From: Hyphomonas sp.
GTDB taxonomy: Bacteria; Pseudomonadota; Alphaproteobacteria; Caulobacterales; Hyphomonadaceae
Length of the DNA: 64,000 bases
Reading direction: 5' to 3'
Assembly (NCBI GenBank): GCA_013791775.1
Contig: VMTE01000030.1
Coordinates: 91,295 to 155,294, forward strand
The notes under the pieces were generated by a model that made no database searches, was not told the origin of the DNA, and saw only the letters and a program-made list of their open reading frames with translations. Positions within the stretch are counted from its first letter, which is position 1, and each line of letters begins with the position of its first letter. Positions 17,381-25,482 of this stretch are shown here, piece by piece. The position numbers were made by a program, and so were the translations under genes.

Positions 17381-17659
17381 ATGCGCATCCGTGATCTTCC
17401 GAGCCTTGGTCCGACTAGCGAAGCGCAACTCGCCGAAATCGGCATCCTGTCAGTCGATGCGCTGCGCGCTCTCGGTCCTGCGAAGGCCTACCTCGCTCTA
17501 AAGTTCCGATACGGACGGTCGATTTCACTCAACTATCTCTGGGCCATCGAGTGCGGCCTCAGCGGTCAGAACTGGCGTACACTGACGGCGGATCGTAAGG
17601 CTGTGCTTCGAGCCGAAGTCGCGACACTCGAGGCGCAAACGAAGGGGCAAACCAAATGA
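17381..17659 (+). CDS. TfoX C-terminal domain protein
   Basis: 92 residues with only the TfoX/Sxy C-terminal helix-hairpin-helix domain: RIRDLPSLGPTSEAQLAEIGI and DALRALGPAKAYLALK. Full TfoX proteins in gamma-proteobacteria promote competence gene expression, but the separate C-terminal domain has no established role. It lies 13 bases after ruvB and overlaps the GFA gene by four bases (ATGA), so it is probably in the same transcript. ATG at 17381 is preferred although the frame is open upstream inside ruvB. Confidence 0.8.
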   Translation: MRIRDLPSLGPTSEAQLAEIGILSVDALRALGPAKAYLALKFRYGRSISLNYLWAIECGLSGQNWRTLTADRKAVLRAEVATLEAQTKGQTK

Positions 17660-18066
17660 CTGAACACACCGGCAGCTGCTTTTGCGGCGCCGTCGCTTAC
17701 CGCGCCGCGAGCCTCGGCCCGATCGGGCACTGTCATTGCCGCACCTGCCAGAAAACGCACTCAGCTGCTTTCGCCACCACCGCCCGTGCGCCGCGCGCCG
17801 GTTTTGCCTGGACGAAAGGCGAGGACATCGTCGCGCACATTGAATCGACGCCGGGCAAGCTGCGTCACTTCTGTCCTAGATGCGGCACGCATCTCATGGC
17901 GGAGTGGGTGGATCAGGATGCCGTGATCCTGCGCGTCGCCAGTCTGGATACGCCGCTTCCCGCCAAGCCGGTTGGGCATATCTGGACCAGCCATCAGGCG
18001 CCGTTCTTCGAGTTCGATGACGGCCTGCCCCGGTTGCCGGAAGGCGTGCCGAAGCCGGCGCCCTAG
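17656..18066 (+). CDS. GFA (glutathione-dependent formaldehyde-activating-like) family protein
   Basis: 136 residues with the zinc-binding cysteine pattern of the CENP-V/GFA fold: GSCFCGAV, CHCRTCQKTHSAAF and FCPRCGTHL. The founding member was proposed to join formaldehyde and glutathione, but most relatives have no proven reaction. The start overlaps the preceding gene. The stop overlaps the stop of the converging DUF983 gene. Confidence 0.88.
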   Translation: MTEHTGSCFCGAVAYRAASLGPIGHCHCRTCQKTHSAAFATTARAPRAGFAWTKGEDIVAHIESTPGKLRHFCPRCGTHLMAEWVDQDAVILRVASLDTPLPAKPVGHIWTSHQAPFFEFDDGLPRLPEGVPKPAP

Positions 18067-18416
18067 TCCCGCGCCCGCATCCCCCACAGCACGCCGATCA
18101 GTCCGCCTTTCACGCGCGGCAGCATCACCAGCACCGCAAGAATCGCAAACGTCCCGAGCCCGCCGAGCCGGATCCACAGCGGCCAGGCCTCGTGCCGCGC
18201 CGAAATGAATGTGAGCGCGGCGAGCAGCGGCCCTAGAAACAGCACGGTCAGCCAGGGCGGCCCGTCCTCAGCCGCAATTTCGCCGGTCGCCGCGCCGCAC
18301 ACGCTGCAGGCCGGGGCCTGCTTGAGATAGGCCATGAACAGCTGTCCCTTGCCGCAGGCGGGGCAGCGGCCGCGCAGGCCGCGCGTCACGGCAATCAGGG
18401 AAGGGGACAAGGCCAT
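18063..18416 (-). CDS. DUF983 family membrane protein
   Basis: 117 residues. An N-terminal zinc-ribbon-like part (GRCPACGKGQLFMAYLK ... CSVCGA) is followed by two transmembrane helices (PWLTVLFLGPLLAALTFI and LGGLGTFAILAVLVMLP). This matches DUF983/COG5349, common in alphaproteobacteria, sometimes near cytochrome oxidase genes; function unknown. The frame stays open far upstream, but ATG at 18416 has AGGGTGGG before it and begins the conserved region. Confidence 0.82.
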   Translation of the reverse strand: MALSPSLIAVTRGLRGRCPACGKGQLFMAYLKQAPACSVCGAATGEIAAEDGPPWLTVLFLGPLLAALTFISARHEAWPLWIRLGGLGTFAILAVLVMLPRVKGGLIGVLWGMRARD

Positions 18417-18491
18417 GACCCACCCTAGCGTCCCGGATGCGCGTCCGGACCGTGGGATGACGCCGCATCTGGTCTCTGCTAACCCGGTTCC

Positions 18492-19640
18492 ATGAGTTGG
18501 GACAGGGACCTGATCGAGCAGCAGCCGGGCTTTGCCGGGGCACGCGCCCGCGCGGACCGCGAGATCCGTGCAATCCTCGAGAAGTCTCCGAAGGACGCCG
18601 TCAATCCCGGCCGCGAAAAGCAGGCGCTCACCCGCTATTTCTTCGGCGGCTTTGCATCCTTCGTTATAATGTTTTTGATCGTACAGGCCCTGCTGCCGAA
18701 AACCGGATGGGGCGAATTGATCAGCTTCCTCCTTTTCCCGCTGCTTTTCTTCCTCAACATCGCGCTCGCCCTGTTCCTGCTGCGCGGCCGGCTCACGCGG
18801 TTGTTCATCGAAGCTCAGGCCCGTCTCGCCGTGAAGGCCGAAGCGCTCACCACGATCATTCGCCCGCTCGGCCTCACCTATGTGCCGGCCCCCGGCGGGG
18901 CGCCCAAAGGTCTCGAATGGCTGGCAAAGCAGAGCTGGGCGCCGCCGGAGTTCCGCAAGGCTGCCGAAGCACTTCAGCACATCGGCGGCATGGACAAGGC
19001 GGTCGAAACGGTGCGCGATTGCGGCCTGTTCACCGGGGCAAACGTCTATGTCGTCGGCTCGCCGGAGCAGAAGGCGAAGTATGCCGAATACGCCGCCGCC
19101 AACCGCCGCATCGAGGACGGCTTCGAAGGCCGCCTTGCCGGCCTTGCGATGTCGATGTTCGAGTGGATCGAGTCGGTCGAGGACGCGCCCGATGTGCCGC
19201 ATCTCGTGATCGTCCTCGAAGCGCCGTTCCAGCTGCACGGCGTCACGCAGCTGCGCGCCCGCAAGACCAGCTGGCCGCAGGATCCCGCAGGCCGCCCGCT
19301 GCAGGAGGTGGATCTCGGCCCGAAGGCCTTTGACGCGCTCTACCGCCTGCGCGCCTCGGATCAGGTCGAGGCCCGCGCCATCTTCAACCCCGCCGTCATC
19401 GAGCGCGTCATCGCCCTCGCGCATGGCGGCAAGTTCCGGGCGGTCGCGCAGGGCAATTATCTCGTGTTCGACTTTGCCGGCGGCCCCAACCGTTTCCAGC
19501 TGGTCGATCTGCTCACGGGCGTGTGGTCTGACGAGACCATCCGCCAGACGCATGCCGACCTTGCCGAGACGCTCGCCCTCGTCGAGACGCTCGGCCACGC
19601 CTTCATGCTCGCGCGAAAGTCTGATACGGGCGGGGCATGA
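18492..19640 (+). CDS. DUF3137 domain membrane protein
   Basis: 382 residues. Two adjacent transmembrane helices (YFFGGFASFVIMFLIVQALL and LISFLLFPLLFFLNIALALFL, roughly residues 49-97) precede a long soluble domain. That domain has the DUF3137 pattern of a phosphatase/galanin-like beta-rich region around VPHLVIVLEAPFQLHG and a C-terminal F-R-A-V-A-Q-G-N-Y-L-V-F-D-F. Function unknown. Its stop overlaps the ybgC start (ATGA), so the two are coupled. Confidence 0.75.
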   Translation: MSWDRDLIEQQPGFAGARARADREIRAILEKSPKDAVNPGREKQALTRYFFGGFASFVIMFLIVQALLPKTGWGELISFLLFPLLFFLNIALALFLLRGRLTRLFIEAQARLAVKAEALTTIIRPLGLTYVPAPGGAPKGLEWLAKQSWAPPEFRKAAEALQHIGGMDKAVETVRDCGLFTGANVYVVGSPEQKAKYAEYAAANRRIEDGFEGRLAGLAMSMFEWIESVEDAPDVPHLVIVLEAPFQLHGVTQLRARKTSWPQDPAGRPLQEVDLGPKAFDALYRLRASDQVEARAIFNPAVIERVIALAHGGKFRAVAQGNYLVFDFAGGPNRFQLVDLLTGVWSDETIRQTHADLAETLALVETLGHAFMLARKSDTGGA

Positions 19641-20089
19641 GCCTGCCGCCCCTTGATGCCCACAACTTCGATGCCGAACGCCAGCACTGGCTGCCGGTGC
19701 GCGTGTATTACGAAGACACCGACTTCACCGGCATGGTCTACCACGCCAACTATCTGCGCTTTTTCGAGCGCGGCCGCTCCGACCACCTGCGCGATGCCGG
19801 CGTCTCCCACCAGTCGCTGCTGGCGCGCGAAGACCCCGCCGCCTTCACGCTCACCAACGTCAACGTCACCTACCGCAAGCCCGGCAAGGTTGATGACCTC
19901 CTGCACATCCGCACGCGTTATCTCGGCATGGACGGTCCGCGCATCCGCTTTTCGCAGGCCTGCCTGCGCGGCGGCGAGCTGATCGCCGAGGCCGAAATCA
20001 CCGCCGTGATGATCCATGCCGACGGCCGCCTGCGCCGCCCGATCAAGGAAATCGCCGAACACCTCGAGGCGTATCGCTGGCGCGGCTGA
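19637..20089 (+). CDS. ybgC: Acyl-CoA thioesterase YbgC (tol-pal associated)
   Basis: 150-residue hotdog-fold thioesterase. The motif VYYEDTDFTGMVYHANYLRFFERGRSD carries the catalytic Asp in D-T-D-F-T-G-M-V-Y-H, shown here in two parts: VRVYYEDTDFTGMVYH and ANYLRFFERGRSD. It hydrolyses short or medium acyl-CoAs and is classically the first gene of the tol-pal operon. Here it is cut off from tolQ by a terminator and a PadR gene with its own terminator, about 1 kb in all. Confidence 0.92.
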   Translation: MSLPPLDAHNFDAERQHWLPVRVYYEDTDFTGMVYHANYLRFFERGRSDHLRDAGVSHQSLLAREDPAAFTLTNVNVTYRKPGKVDDLLHIRTRYLGMDGPRIRFSQACLRGGELIAEAEITAVMIHADGRLRRPIKEIAEHLEAYRWRG

Positions 20090-20132
20090 CCTGAAATCAC
20101 GGCGGATCACGCACTCAGCACGGCGCACCGCC

Positions 20133-20153
20133 AAAACGGGGCGCCGTTTTTTT
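20133..20153 (+). terminator. Rho-independent terminator after ybgC
   Basis: Stem AAAACGG (20133-20139) with CCGTTTT (20144-20150), loop GGCG, continuing into a seven-T run. It uncouples ybgC from the downstream tol genes. Confidence 0.85.
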
Positions 20154-20172
20154 ATGTGCCCCCACCCTTGCA

Positions 20173-20215
20173 TTTAGATATATCGGAACATATCTTTGAA
20201 TTCGATATATCTAAA
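20173..20215. promoter_or_regulatory. PadR operator palindrome
   Basis: TTTAGATATATCG (20173-20185) and its exact complement CGATATATCTAAA (20203-20215) are separated by 17 bases. Each arm also contains the self-complementary octamer GATATATC. A third partial copy, CATATCT, lies in the spacer. The site abuts the padR ribosome site (AAGGAG), so it is a strong candidate for autorepression. Confidence 0.75.
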
Positions 20216-20225
20216 AGGAGCATCG

Positions 20226-20846
20226 ATGAACAATTCCAACCCCCAAACCACCAATGACAGCTGCCGCGGGCGCTGCGACCAGGGAGATTCTATGCACGGA
20301 CAACACCGCCGCGAACGCTGGCACATGAAAATGCACCGCATGGGCGGCCACGGCCGAGGCATGGGCCGGGGCGGCGGACGTCCCGGCGGCCGGGCGCTCG
20401 GGCACGGCGACCTACGCCTCCTGATCCTCAGCCTGATCGCGGAAACCCCGCGTCACGGCTATGATCTGATCCAGGAAATCGAGACGCGAACCGGCGGCAC
20501 CTACAAGCCGAGCCCCGGCGTCATGTATCCCGCCCTTGAAATCATCCAGGACCTCGGCTGGGCCGAAGTACGCCAGGAGAACGGCAAGAAAACCTTCCAC
20601 ATCACGGCGGAAGGCGAAGCTGAGCTGGTACGCGAAGCGGCCACGATCGAGGCGGTCCGCACCCGCCTCGCCGATCTTCTGCGGGCGGACGAAAGCGCCG
20701 ATCCCACGGACATCCGCAGCGCCATGCACCGGTTGCGCCACGCCGTCATCTCGGCGGCGCGCGAGACAAGCGCCGACGAGGCGCGCCAGCGCCGGATTGT
20801 CGAAATCCTCGCGGCCGCGAAAGACGAGATCGCCGGGCTGGGTTAA
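20226..20846 (+). CDS. PadR family transcriptional regulator with His/Met/Arg-rich N-terminus
   Basis: About 206 residues. The first 60 are unusual: two Cys (CRGRC), many His, Met, Arg and Gly (HGQHRRERWHMKMHRMGGHG). A PadR winged helix follows (LLILSLIAETPRHGYDLIQE, SPGVMYPALEIIQDLGW), then a helical dimerisation tail. PadR repressors usually respond to small molecules; the His/Met/Cys head might bind a metal, which is inference. ATG at 20226 follows AAAAGGAGCATCG; an upstream start at 20196 would lie inside the operator. It is flanked by a terminator on each side, so it is an independent unit inside the ybgC-tolQ junction. No obvious target gene is adjacent. Confidence 0.87.
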   Translation: MNNSNPQTTNDSCRGRCDQGDSMHGQHRRERWHMKMHRMGGHGRGMGRGGGRPGGRALGHGDLRLLILSLIAETPRHGYDLIQEIETRTGGTYKPSPGVMYPALEIIQDLGWAEVRQENGKKTFHITAEGEAELVREAATIEAVRTRLADLLRADESADPTDIRSAMHRLRHAVISAARETSADEARQRRIVEILAAAKDEIAGLG

Positions 20847-20870
20847 GCCCTGAACCGCCCTCCGGACCGG

Positions 20871-20901
20871 ACGGGGCCCCCGCAAGGGGCCCCGTTTTTT
20901 T
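20871..20901 (+). terminator. Rho-independent terminator after padR
   Basis: ACGGGGCCCC (20871-20880) pairs perfectly with GGGGCCCCGT (20886-20895), followed by seven T. Very strong. Confidence 0.92.
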
Positions 20902-21006
20902 GCCGCTGCGCCGCAGGTACGGTTAACAATCTGCCACGAAGCCTTAACCCGCGGCCCTTAACCTCCATCTCACTGCGCAAAACCCGCTCCGCGCCGTGTT
21001 TCTGCC

Positions 21007-21068
21007 GGATTCGGTCTGGAAAGAAGGTCGCTGACACGCGGTCTTGCGCATTGCCCCGGACCGAATCC
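21007..21068. promoter_or_regulatory. Dyad with GANTC sites upstream of tolQ
   Basis: GGATTCGGTC (21007-21016) and GACCGAATCC (21059-21068) are exact complements; pairing extends three more bases inward with one wobble. Each arm holds a GANTC site, the target of the cell-cycle methylase CcrM in related bacteria. It lies 60-120 bases before tolQ. Regulatory meaning is inference. Confidence 0.4.
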
Positions 21069-21128
21069 TGATACCGCCACGCCCGCGGGCACGCTATGCC
21101 CGGATGAAACTTGGGAGACACATCGTTC

Positions 21129-21842
21129 ATGGAAAACGAATCCATCGGCAACGTCGCCAGCAGCGGCGATTTTTCGCTGTTCACGTTGCTGGGCGAAGCC
21201 GACACCGTGGTGAAGCTGGTGCTCGTTATTCTGCTTCTGGCGTCGATCTGGTCATGGATCGTCATTGGCGAGAAACTGTTCACGCTGGGCGGCCTGAAGA
21301 AAGCCTCCCGCGCCTTCGAAGAGGCCTTCTGGAGCGGTCGCGCCGGCGAGTTCGACCTGCGCCCGGGGCAGGGCGGCAAGGATCCCGCCAGCCGCGTCTT
21401 CGTGTCCGCCGCCCGTGAATGGCAGGATGCCGGCCGCGCGCTGGCGACGCCGGACGAGGCCTCCGCCATCGTGATGCGCGCCGAACGCTCGATGCGCGCC
21501 GCCGTGGACCGCGAACTGGGCCGCGCCGGCTCCGGCCTCTCGGTGCTGGCCACCATCGGCTCCGCCTCACCCTTCATCGGCCTCTTCGGCACGGTCTGGG
21601 GCATCATGAACGCCTTCCTCAACATCGCCGAACAGCAGGACACCAGCCTCGGCACCGTTGCCGGCCCCATCGCCGAAGCGCTGTTCGCCACCGGCCTTGG
21701 CCTCGTCGCGGCCATTCCGGCGGTCATCTTCTACAACATGTTCACCAGCGACCTCACCAAGCTCGGCGACCAGCTTGATACCTTTTCCCAGGATGTCCTC
21801 GTGCGCCTCTCGCGCCGGGCCTCCGACGCAACGCGGGACTAG
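21129..21842 (+). CDS. tolQ: Tol-Pal system protein TolQ
   Basis: 237 residues. Inner-membrane proton-channel subunit of the Tol-Pal envelope-constriction machine, of the MotA/ExbB/TolQ family. Three transmembrane segments: VVKLVLVILLLASIWSWIVI near the N-terminus, then a large cytoplasmic loop, then IGSASPFIGLFGTVWGIMNA and a third helix around ATGLGLVAAIPAVIFYNMF. ATG at 21129 follows GGGAGA; a TTG at 21111 is weaker. First gene of a tight tolQRAB series. Confidence 0.96.
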   Translation: MENESIGNVASSGDFSLFTLLGEADTVVKLVLVILLLASIWSWIVIGEKLFTLGGLKKASRAFEEAFWSGRAGEFDLRPGQGGKDPASRVFVSAAREWQDAGRALATPDEASAIVMRAERSMRAAVDRELGRAGSGLSVLATIGSASPFIGLFGTVWGIMNAFLNIAEQQDTSLGTVAGPIAEALFATGLGLVAAIPAVIFYNMFTSDLTKLGDQLDTFSQDVLVRLSRRASDATRD

Positions 21843-21848
21843 GGCGCC

Positions 21849-22286
21849 ATGGGTCTCATCCTCGGTTCCGGCGGAAAAGGCGGGCGGCGCGGCCGGCGCG
21901 CCCTCAATGCAGAAATCAACGTCACCCCCTTCGTGGATGTGATGCTGGTGCTGCTGATCGTGTTCATGGTCACCGCGCCGCTGCTGATCCGCGGCGAGGA
22001 GGTGAACCTTCCGAAGACGACCTCCGCGCCGCTGAAGTCCGAAGCGAACGACGCGCCGCTGACCCTCTGGGTGCGCGCCGACGGCACGGTGCTCGTCCAG
22101 CAGACGGAAATCCAGACCGCTGATCTGGCCTCCCAGCTCACGGCCGTCATCGGCGAAGGCTATGACAAGCAGATCTACCTCTATGCCGATCAGGACGTGC
22201 CGTACGGCCGCGTCATGGAAGTGACCGCTGAAGTGCGCCGCGCCGGATACACGCGCATGTCCTTCATCACCGAACAGAAGAAGTAA
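21849..22286 (+). CDS. tolR: Tol-Pal system protein TolR
   Basis: 145 residues of the ExbD/TolR family. One N-terminal membrane helix (FVDVMLVLLIVFMVTAPLLI) carries the conserved proton-relay Asp (V-D-V-M-L-V). A periplasmic domain ends VPYGRVMEVTAEVRRAGYTRM. It forms the TolQ-TolR motor that energises TolA. Six bases separate it from tolQ. Confidence 0.96.
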   Translation: MGLILGSGGKGGRRGRRALNAEINVTPFVDVMLVLLIVFMVTAPLLIRGEEVNLPKTTSAPLKSEANDAPLTLWVRADGTVLVQQTEIQTADLASQLTAVIGEGYDKQIYLYADQDVPYGRVMEVTAEVRRAGYTRMSFITEQKK

Positions 22287-22310
22287 CCCCGAAGGGAATC
22301 CCTCCGCCCG

Positions 22311-23219
22311 ATGTTTCGCGGCTTCGCCCTCTCGACCCTCATCCATGCCAGCGTGCTGGCGATGGCGATGATGTCGTGGCCGCAGCCAGAATCGGAGTGC
22401 GACAAGGCCATCGAGCGTCTGCGCCGAGAAAATCCCGGCATCCGCTCCATCGAGATCATCATGCAGTTGCCGGAATGTGCGGCGGCCGCCGATCTGCCGA
22501 TCGACTTCGAGGATGTCGGCCTCGTCTCCAACGTGACCGAGCTGCGCAAGGCGCCGGAGCCTGTGGACGAGCCTGCGCCGCCTGAGCCCGAAGTCGAGGA
22601 AATCCCGCCCGAAACGCCGGCGCCCCAGCCGGCGGCCGCTGAGCCGGAAGACGCCGTTGCGATCCCCGATCCGACGGTGAAGCCGGAAGAGGCCAAGAAA
22701 CCCGAACCAAAGAAACCGGAGCCGAAGAAGCCCGAACCGCTGGTCAAGAAAGACCCGCCGAAAAAGCCGGTCGATGACCTCGCCTTCCTCGACGATTTCG
22801 ACAAGGCGCTGCAGGACAAACGCCAGACCACCCCGCGCAAGGCCGCGCAGGAAACGCCCGACCGTCCCGTCCTCGGCAATGCCGACCGCGACCGGGAAGG
22901 GGTGGGCGAGGCTACTGGCAACACCGCCTCGCTTCAGGCCTCGCTGCGCCGCCAGATCGGGTATTGCTGGCGCGGAATCGAGGATTTGCCGAAGGAAGAC
23001 CAGATCGACGTGACTCTCAGCATGACACTCGAGCGCGACGGATCGCTTGCGGAGAATGCCAAACCGGTCAGTCCGCGGACCCGTCCCGTGGGCCGGTCGG
23101 GCCTCGCCTATGACCTGGCCTTCCGGGCGGTGAGCAAATGCGCGCCTTACAATCTCCCCGAAGATTCGTATGAGCAATGGAAAGAGATCGAAGTGACGAT
23201 TGGCCCGAAACAGGGCTGA
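22311..23219 (+). CDS. tolA: Tol-Pal system protein TolA
   Basis: 302 residues. An N-terminal signal-anchor (FALSTLIHASVLAMAMM) is followed by a long Pro/Glu/Lys-rich periplasm-spanning segment with repeated K-K-P-E-P near residues 125-150. A C-terminal TonB-like globular domain has QIGYCWRGIEDL and a conserved Cys pair (YCW ... KCAPY). It links the TolQR motor to TolB and Pal. The start lies in the tol series 24 bases after tolR. Confidence 0.93.
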   Translation: MFRGFALSTLIHASVLAMAMMSWPQPESECDKAIERLRRENPGIRSIEIIMQLPECAAAADLPIDFEDVGLVSNVTELRKAPEPVDEPAPPEPEVEEIPPETPAPQPAAAEPEDAVAIPDPTVKPEEAKKPEPKKPEPKKPEPLVKKDPPKKPVDDLAFLDDFDKALQDKRQTTPRKAAQETPDRPVLGNADRDREGVGEATGNTASLQASLRRQIGYCWRGIEDLPKEDQIDVTLSMTLERDGSLAENAKPVSPRTRPVGRSGLAYDLAFRAVSKCAPYNLPEDSYEQWKEIEVTIGPKQG

Positions 23220-23252
23220 ACGCGCCGAAACAATCAGAAGGAGTCTGAAGGT

Positions 23253-24620
23253 ATGAACCACCGGGCCATGAACTATCTCCGGCACTTCCTCGCCGTCATG
23301 TTGATCGCCGTCGGCCTTGCCGCGCCCGCTTCGGCGCAGCTGCGCGTGCGTGTCGATGAAGGCAACTTCAAGCCGACCCCGATCGCCATTCCGGACTTCC
23401 AGGTCACCGGCGCCAACGCCGATCTCGCCAGGCAGATCGTCGAAGTCGTGCGCGCCGACCTCGCCTCCACCGGCCTGTTCGACCTGCAGAATCCGGCCTC
23501 CTTCATCCAGAAGGACCAGACCATCAACGCCGAGCCGCGCTTTGCGGACTGGAAGATCATCCGCACTGAAGGCCTCGTCATCGGCGCCTTCGAGGAGTTG
23601 CCGGATGGCAAGGTCGCTGTCTCGTTCCGTCTCTGGGACATCTATGGCGGCGAGCTGATGCGCATCAACGGCGAACCCGGCCGCCGGCTCACCACCACGC
23701 CCGAGAACTGGCGCCGCATCGCCCACAAGATCGCCGACTCGATCTATACGCGTCTCACCGGTGAAGATCCGTACTTCGACACGCGTATCGTCTACATCGC
23801 CGAGACCGGCCCCAAGACCGAGCGCGTCAAACGCCTCGCGATCATGGACAGCGACGGCGCCAACCAGCAATACCTGACCTCCGGCCGCTCCATCGTGCTG
23901 ACCCCGCGCTTCAGCCCGTCGGCGCAGGAGATCACCTACATGTCCTTTGAGGGCGGCAAGCCGCGCGTCTATCTCTTCAACATCGAGACCGGCCGCCAGG
24001 AATTGCTCGGCAATTTCCCCGGCATGACCTTCGCGCCGCGTTTCTCGCGCGATGGCCAGTCGGTCCTGCTGTCGCAGGCCCAGCGCGGCAATACCGACAT
24101 CTACGTCATGAACCTGCGCACGCGGGAATCCAGCCGCCTGACCGACCATCCGTCCATCGACACCTCGCCGTCGATGTCGCCGGATGGCAAATCTGTGGTT
24201 TTCAACTCCGACCGGGGCGGCTCGCCCCAGCTCTACATCATGAACACCGACGGCACGCAGCGCGCCTGTCCGTCAGGCGGCCGTGATGTCGCCTGCCGCA
24301 TCACCTTCGGCAAGGGCCGGTATTCCACGCCCGTCTGGTCGCCGCGCGGTGACCTGATCGCCTTCACCAAGCAGGAAGGCGGCAAGTTCTACATCGGCGT
24401 CATCGGCACCGACGGCAAAGGCGAACGCCTCCTGACCGAAGCCTATCTGGATGAAGGTCCGGATTGGTCACCCAACGGTCGCGTGATCGTCTACTTCCGC
24501 GAGGCCCGTGCCGGTGCCAGCCCGCAACTCTGGTCGGTAGACCTTTCAGGCCGCAACGAACGCCGGATGGTCACCCAGACCGACGCGTCCGATCCCGCCT
24601 GGTCGCCGCTGCTGCAATAG
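23253..24620 (+). CDS. tolB: Tol-Pal system beta-propeller protein TolB
   Basis: 455 residues. A cleavable signal peptide ends A-S-A-Q, then an N-terminal domain (VDEGNFKPTPIAIPDFQ) and a six-bladed WD-like propeller with repeated S-P-D-G/F-S-R-D-G turns (DTSPSMSPDGKSVVFNSDRG). Periplasmic; its N-terminus binds TolA and its propeller binds Pal. ATG at 23253 has AAGGAG nine bases before it; ATG at 23268 is an alternative still ahead of the signal peptide. Ends in a stem-loop region before pal. Confidence 0.96.
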   Translation: MNHRAMNYLRHFLAVMLIAVGLAAPASAQLRVRVDEGNFKPTPIAIPDFQVTGANADLARQIVEVVRADLASTGLFDLQNPASFIQKDQTINAEPRFADWKIIRTEGLVIGAFEELPDGKVAVSFRLWDIYGGELMRINGEPGRRLTTTPENWRRIAHKIADSIYTRLTGEDPYFDTRIVYIAETGPKTERVKRLAIMDSDGANQQYLTSGRSIVLTPRFSPSAQEITYMSFEGGKPRVYLFNIETGRQELLGNFPGMTFAPRFSRDGQSVLLSQAQRGNTDIYVMNLRTRESSRLTDHPSIDTSPSMSPDGKSVVFNSDRGGSPQLYIMNTDGTQRACPSGGRDVACRITFGKGRYSTPVWSPRGDLIAFTKQEGGKFYIGVIGTDGKGERLLTEAYLDEGPDWSPNGRVIVYFREARAGASPQLWSVDLSGRNERRMVTQTDASDPAWSPLLQ

Positions 24621-24640
24621 CTGAACATTACCCCGAATTA

Positions 24641-24666
24641 AGCAGGCTGCCGCCGGGCAGCCTGCT
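24641..24666 (+). terminator. Stem-loop between tolB and pal (terminator or processing site)
   Basis: AGCAGGCTGCC (24641-24651) pairs perfectly with GGCAGCCTGCT (24656-24666), loop GCCG. No T-run follows, so it may attenuate or mark an mRNA processing point; pal probably also has its own promoter in the AT-richer 24690-24800 stretch. Confidence 0.5.
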
Positions 24667-24828
24667 AACCCCCCAGGCAACTCTACGATTTAGCGGGATT
24701 TGGTGTGACATTGGATTGTCGTCCCAATTCAGCCGGATTATGGAGTTAATGTTGGGTCGTTGAGGGGATGGAAATGTTCTTCTCCTAGCAAGCCAGCGCG
24801 TCGTCCAATCCTTAGGAGCCCCGACAAC

Positions 24829-25368
24829 ATGCAAACATTCCTCAAAGTTACTGCTGCCGCCGTGCTTCTCGCCACGGGCGCATGCGCCTCGAAACCCGCG
24901 CCGGTTGCCGAGACCCCGCCCGTTGAAACCGCTCCGGTGGTCAAAGAAGAAGTCAAAGTCGTTGAAACCACGCCGGTTGAAACGTCGACCATCGCTCCGG
25001 GATCGCTTGAAGATTTCCGCGTCAACGTGGGTGAGCGCGTGTATTTCGATCTCGACCAGTACCGCCTTGATTCCGACGATCAGGACATCCTGAAGCGTCA
25101 GGCTGCCTGGCTCGCCTCCTACCCGAACGTGCGTATCCTCGTCGCCGGCAACTGCGATGAGCGCGGCACGCGCGAGTATAACCTCGCCCTCGGCGAGCGC
25201 CGCGCCAATGCGGTGAAAGAATACCTCGTCAGCCTCGGCGTCAGCGCTTCCCGCGTCGACACCGTGTCCTACGGCAAGGAGCGTCCGGTGGTTGCCGGCT
25301 CGAACGACCAGTCGTGGGCTCTGAACCGCAACGGCTGGACGCAGGTTGTTTCGGGCGCCACCAGCTAA
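24829..25368 (+). CDS. pal: Peptidoglycan-associated lipoprotein Pal
   Basis: 179 residues. Lipobox (LLATGACAS), a Pro/Val/Glu linker, and an OmpA-like peptidoglycan-binding domain with VYFDLDQYRLDSDD, AGNCDERGTREYNLALGERRA and the diaminopimelate-contacting Asp and Arg of that loop. Outer-membrane lipoprotein tying the membrane to peptidoglycan and to TolB. ATG at 24829 follows TTAGGAG; the open frame upstream lacks a signal. Confidence 0.96.
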   Translation: MQTFLKVTAAAVLLATGACASKPAPVAETPPVETAPVVKEEVKVVETTPVETSTIAPGSLEDFRVNVGERVYFDLDQYRLDSDDQDILKRQAAWLASYPNVRILVAGNCDERGTREYNLALGERRANAVKEYLVSLGVSASRVDTVSYGKERPVVAGSNDQSWALNRNGWTQVVSGATS

Positions 25369-25482
25369 GTCTGACTGCGCAAGCAGAAGGTTCGGGCAGC
25401 CGGGCGCCATAATTTGGCCCCGGCTGTTCCTTTTAGTGCACCGCTTGCTACCCTGTTGCTTATCGCCCGGAGTTCTCCCGAC

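Noticed and set aside
21567-24149. 860-codon minus-strand frame
   Set aside because: Runs antisense to tolQ, tolR, tolA and tolB, whose products and order are unmistakable.
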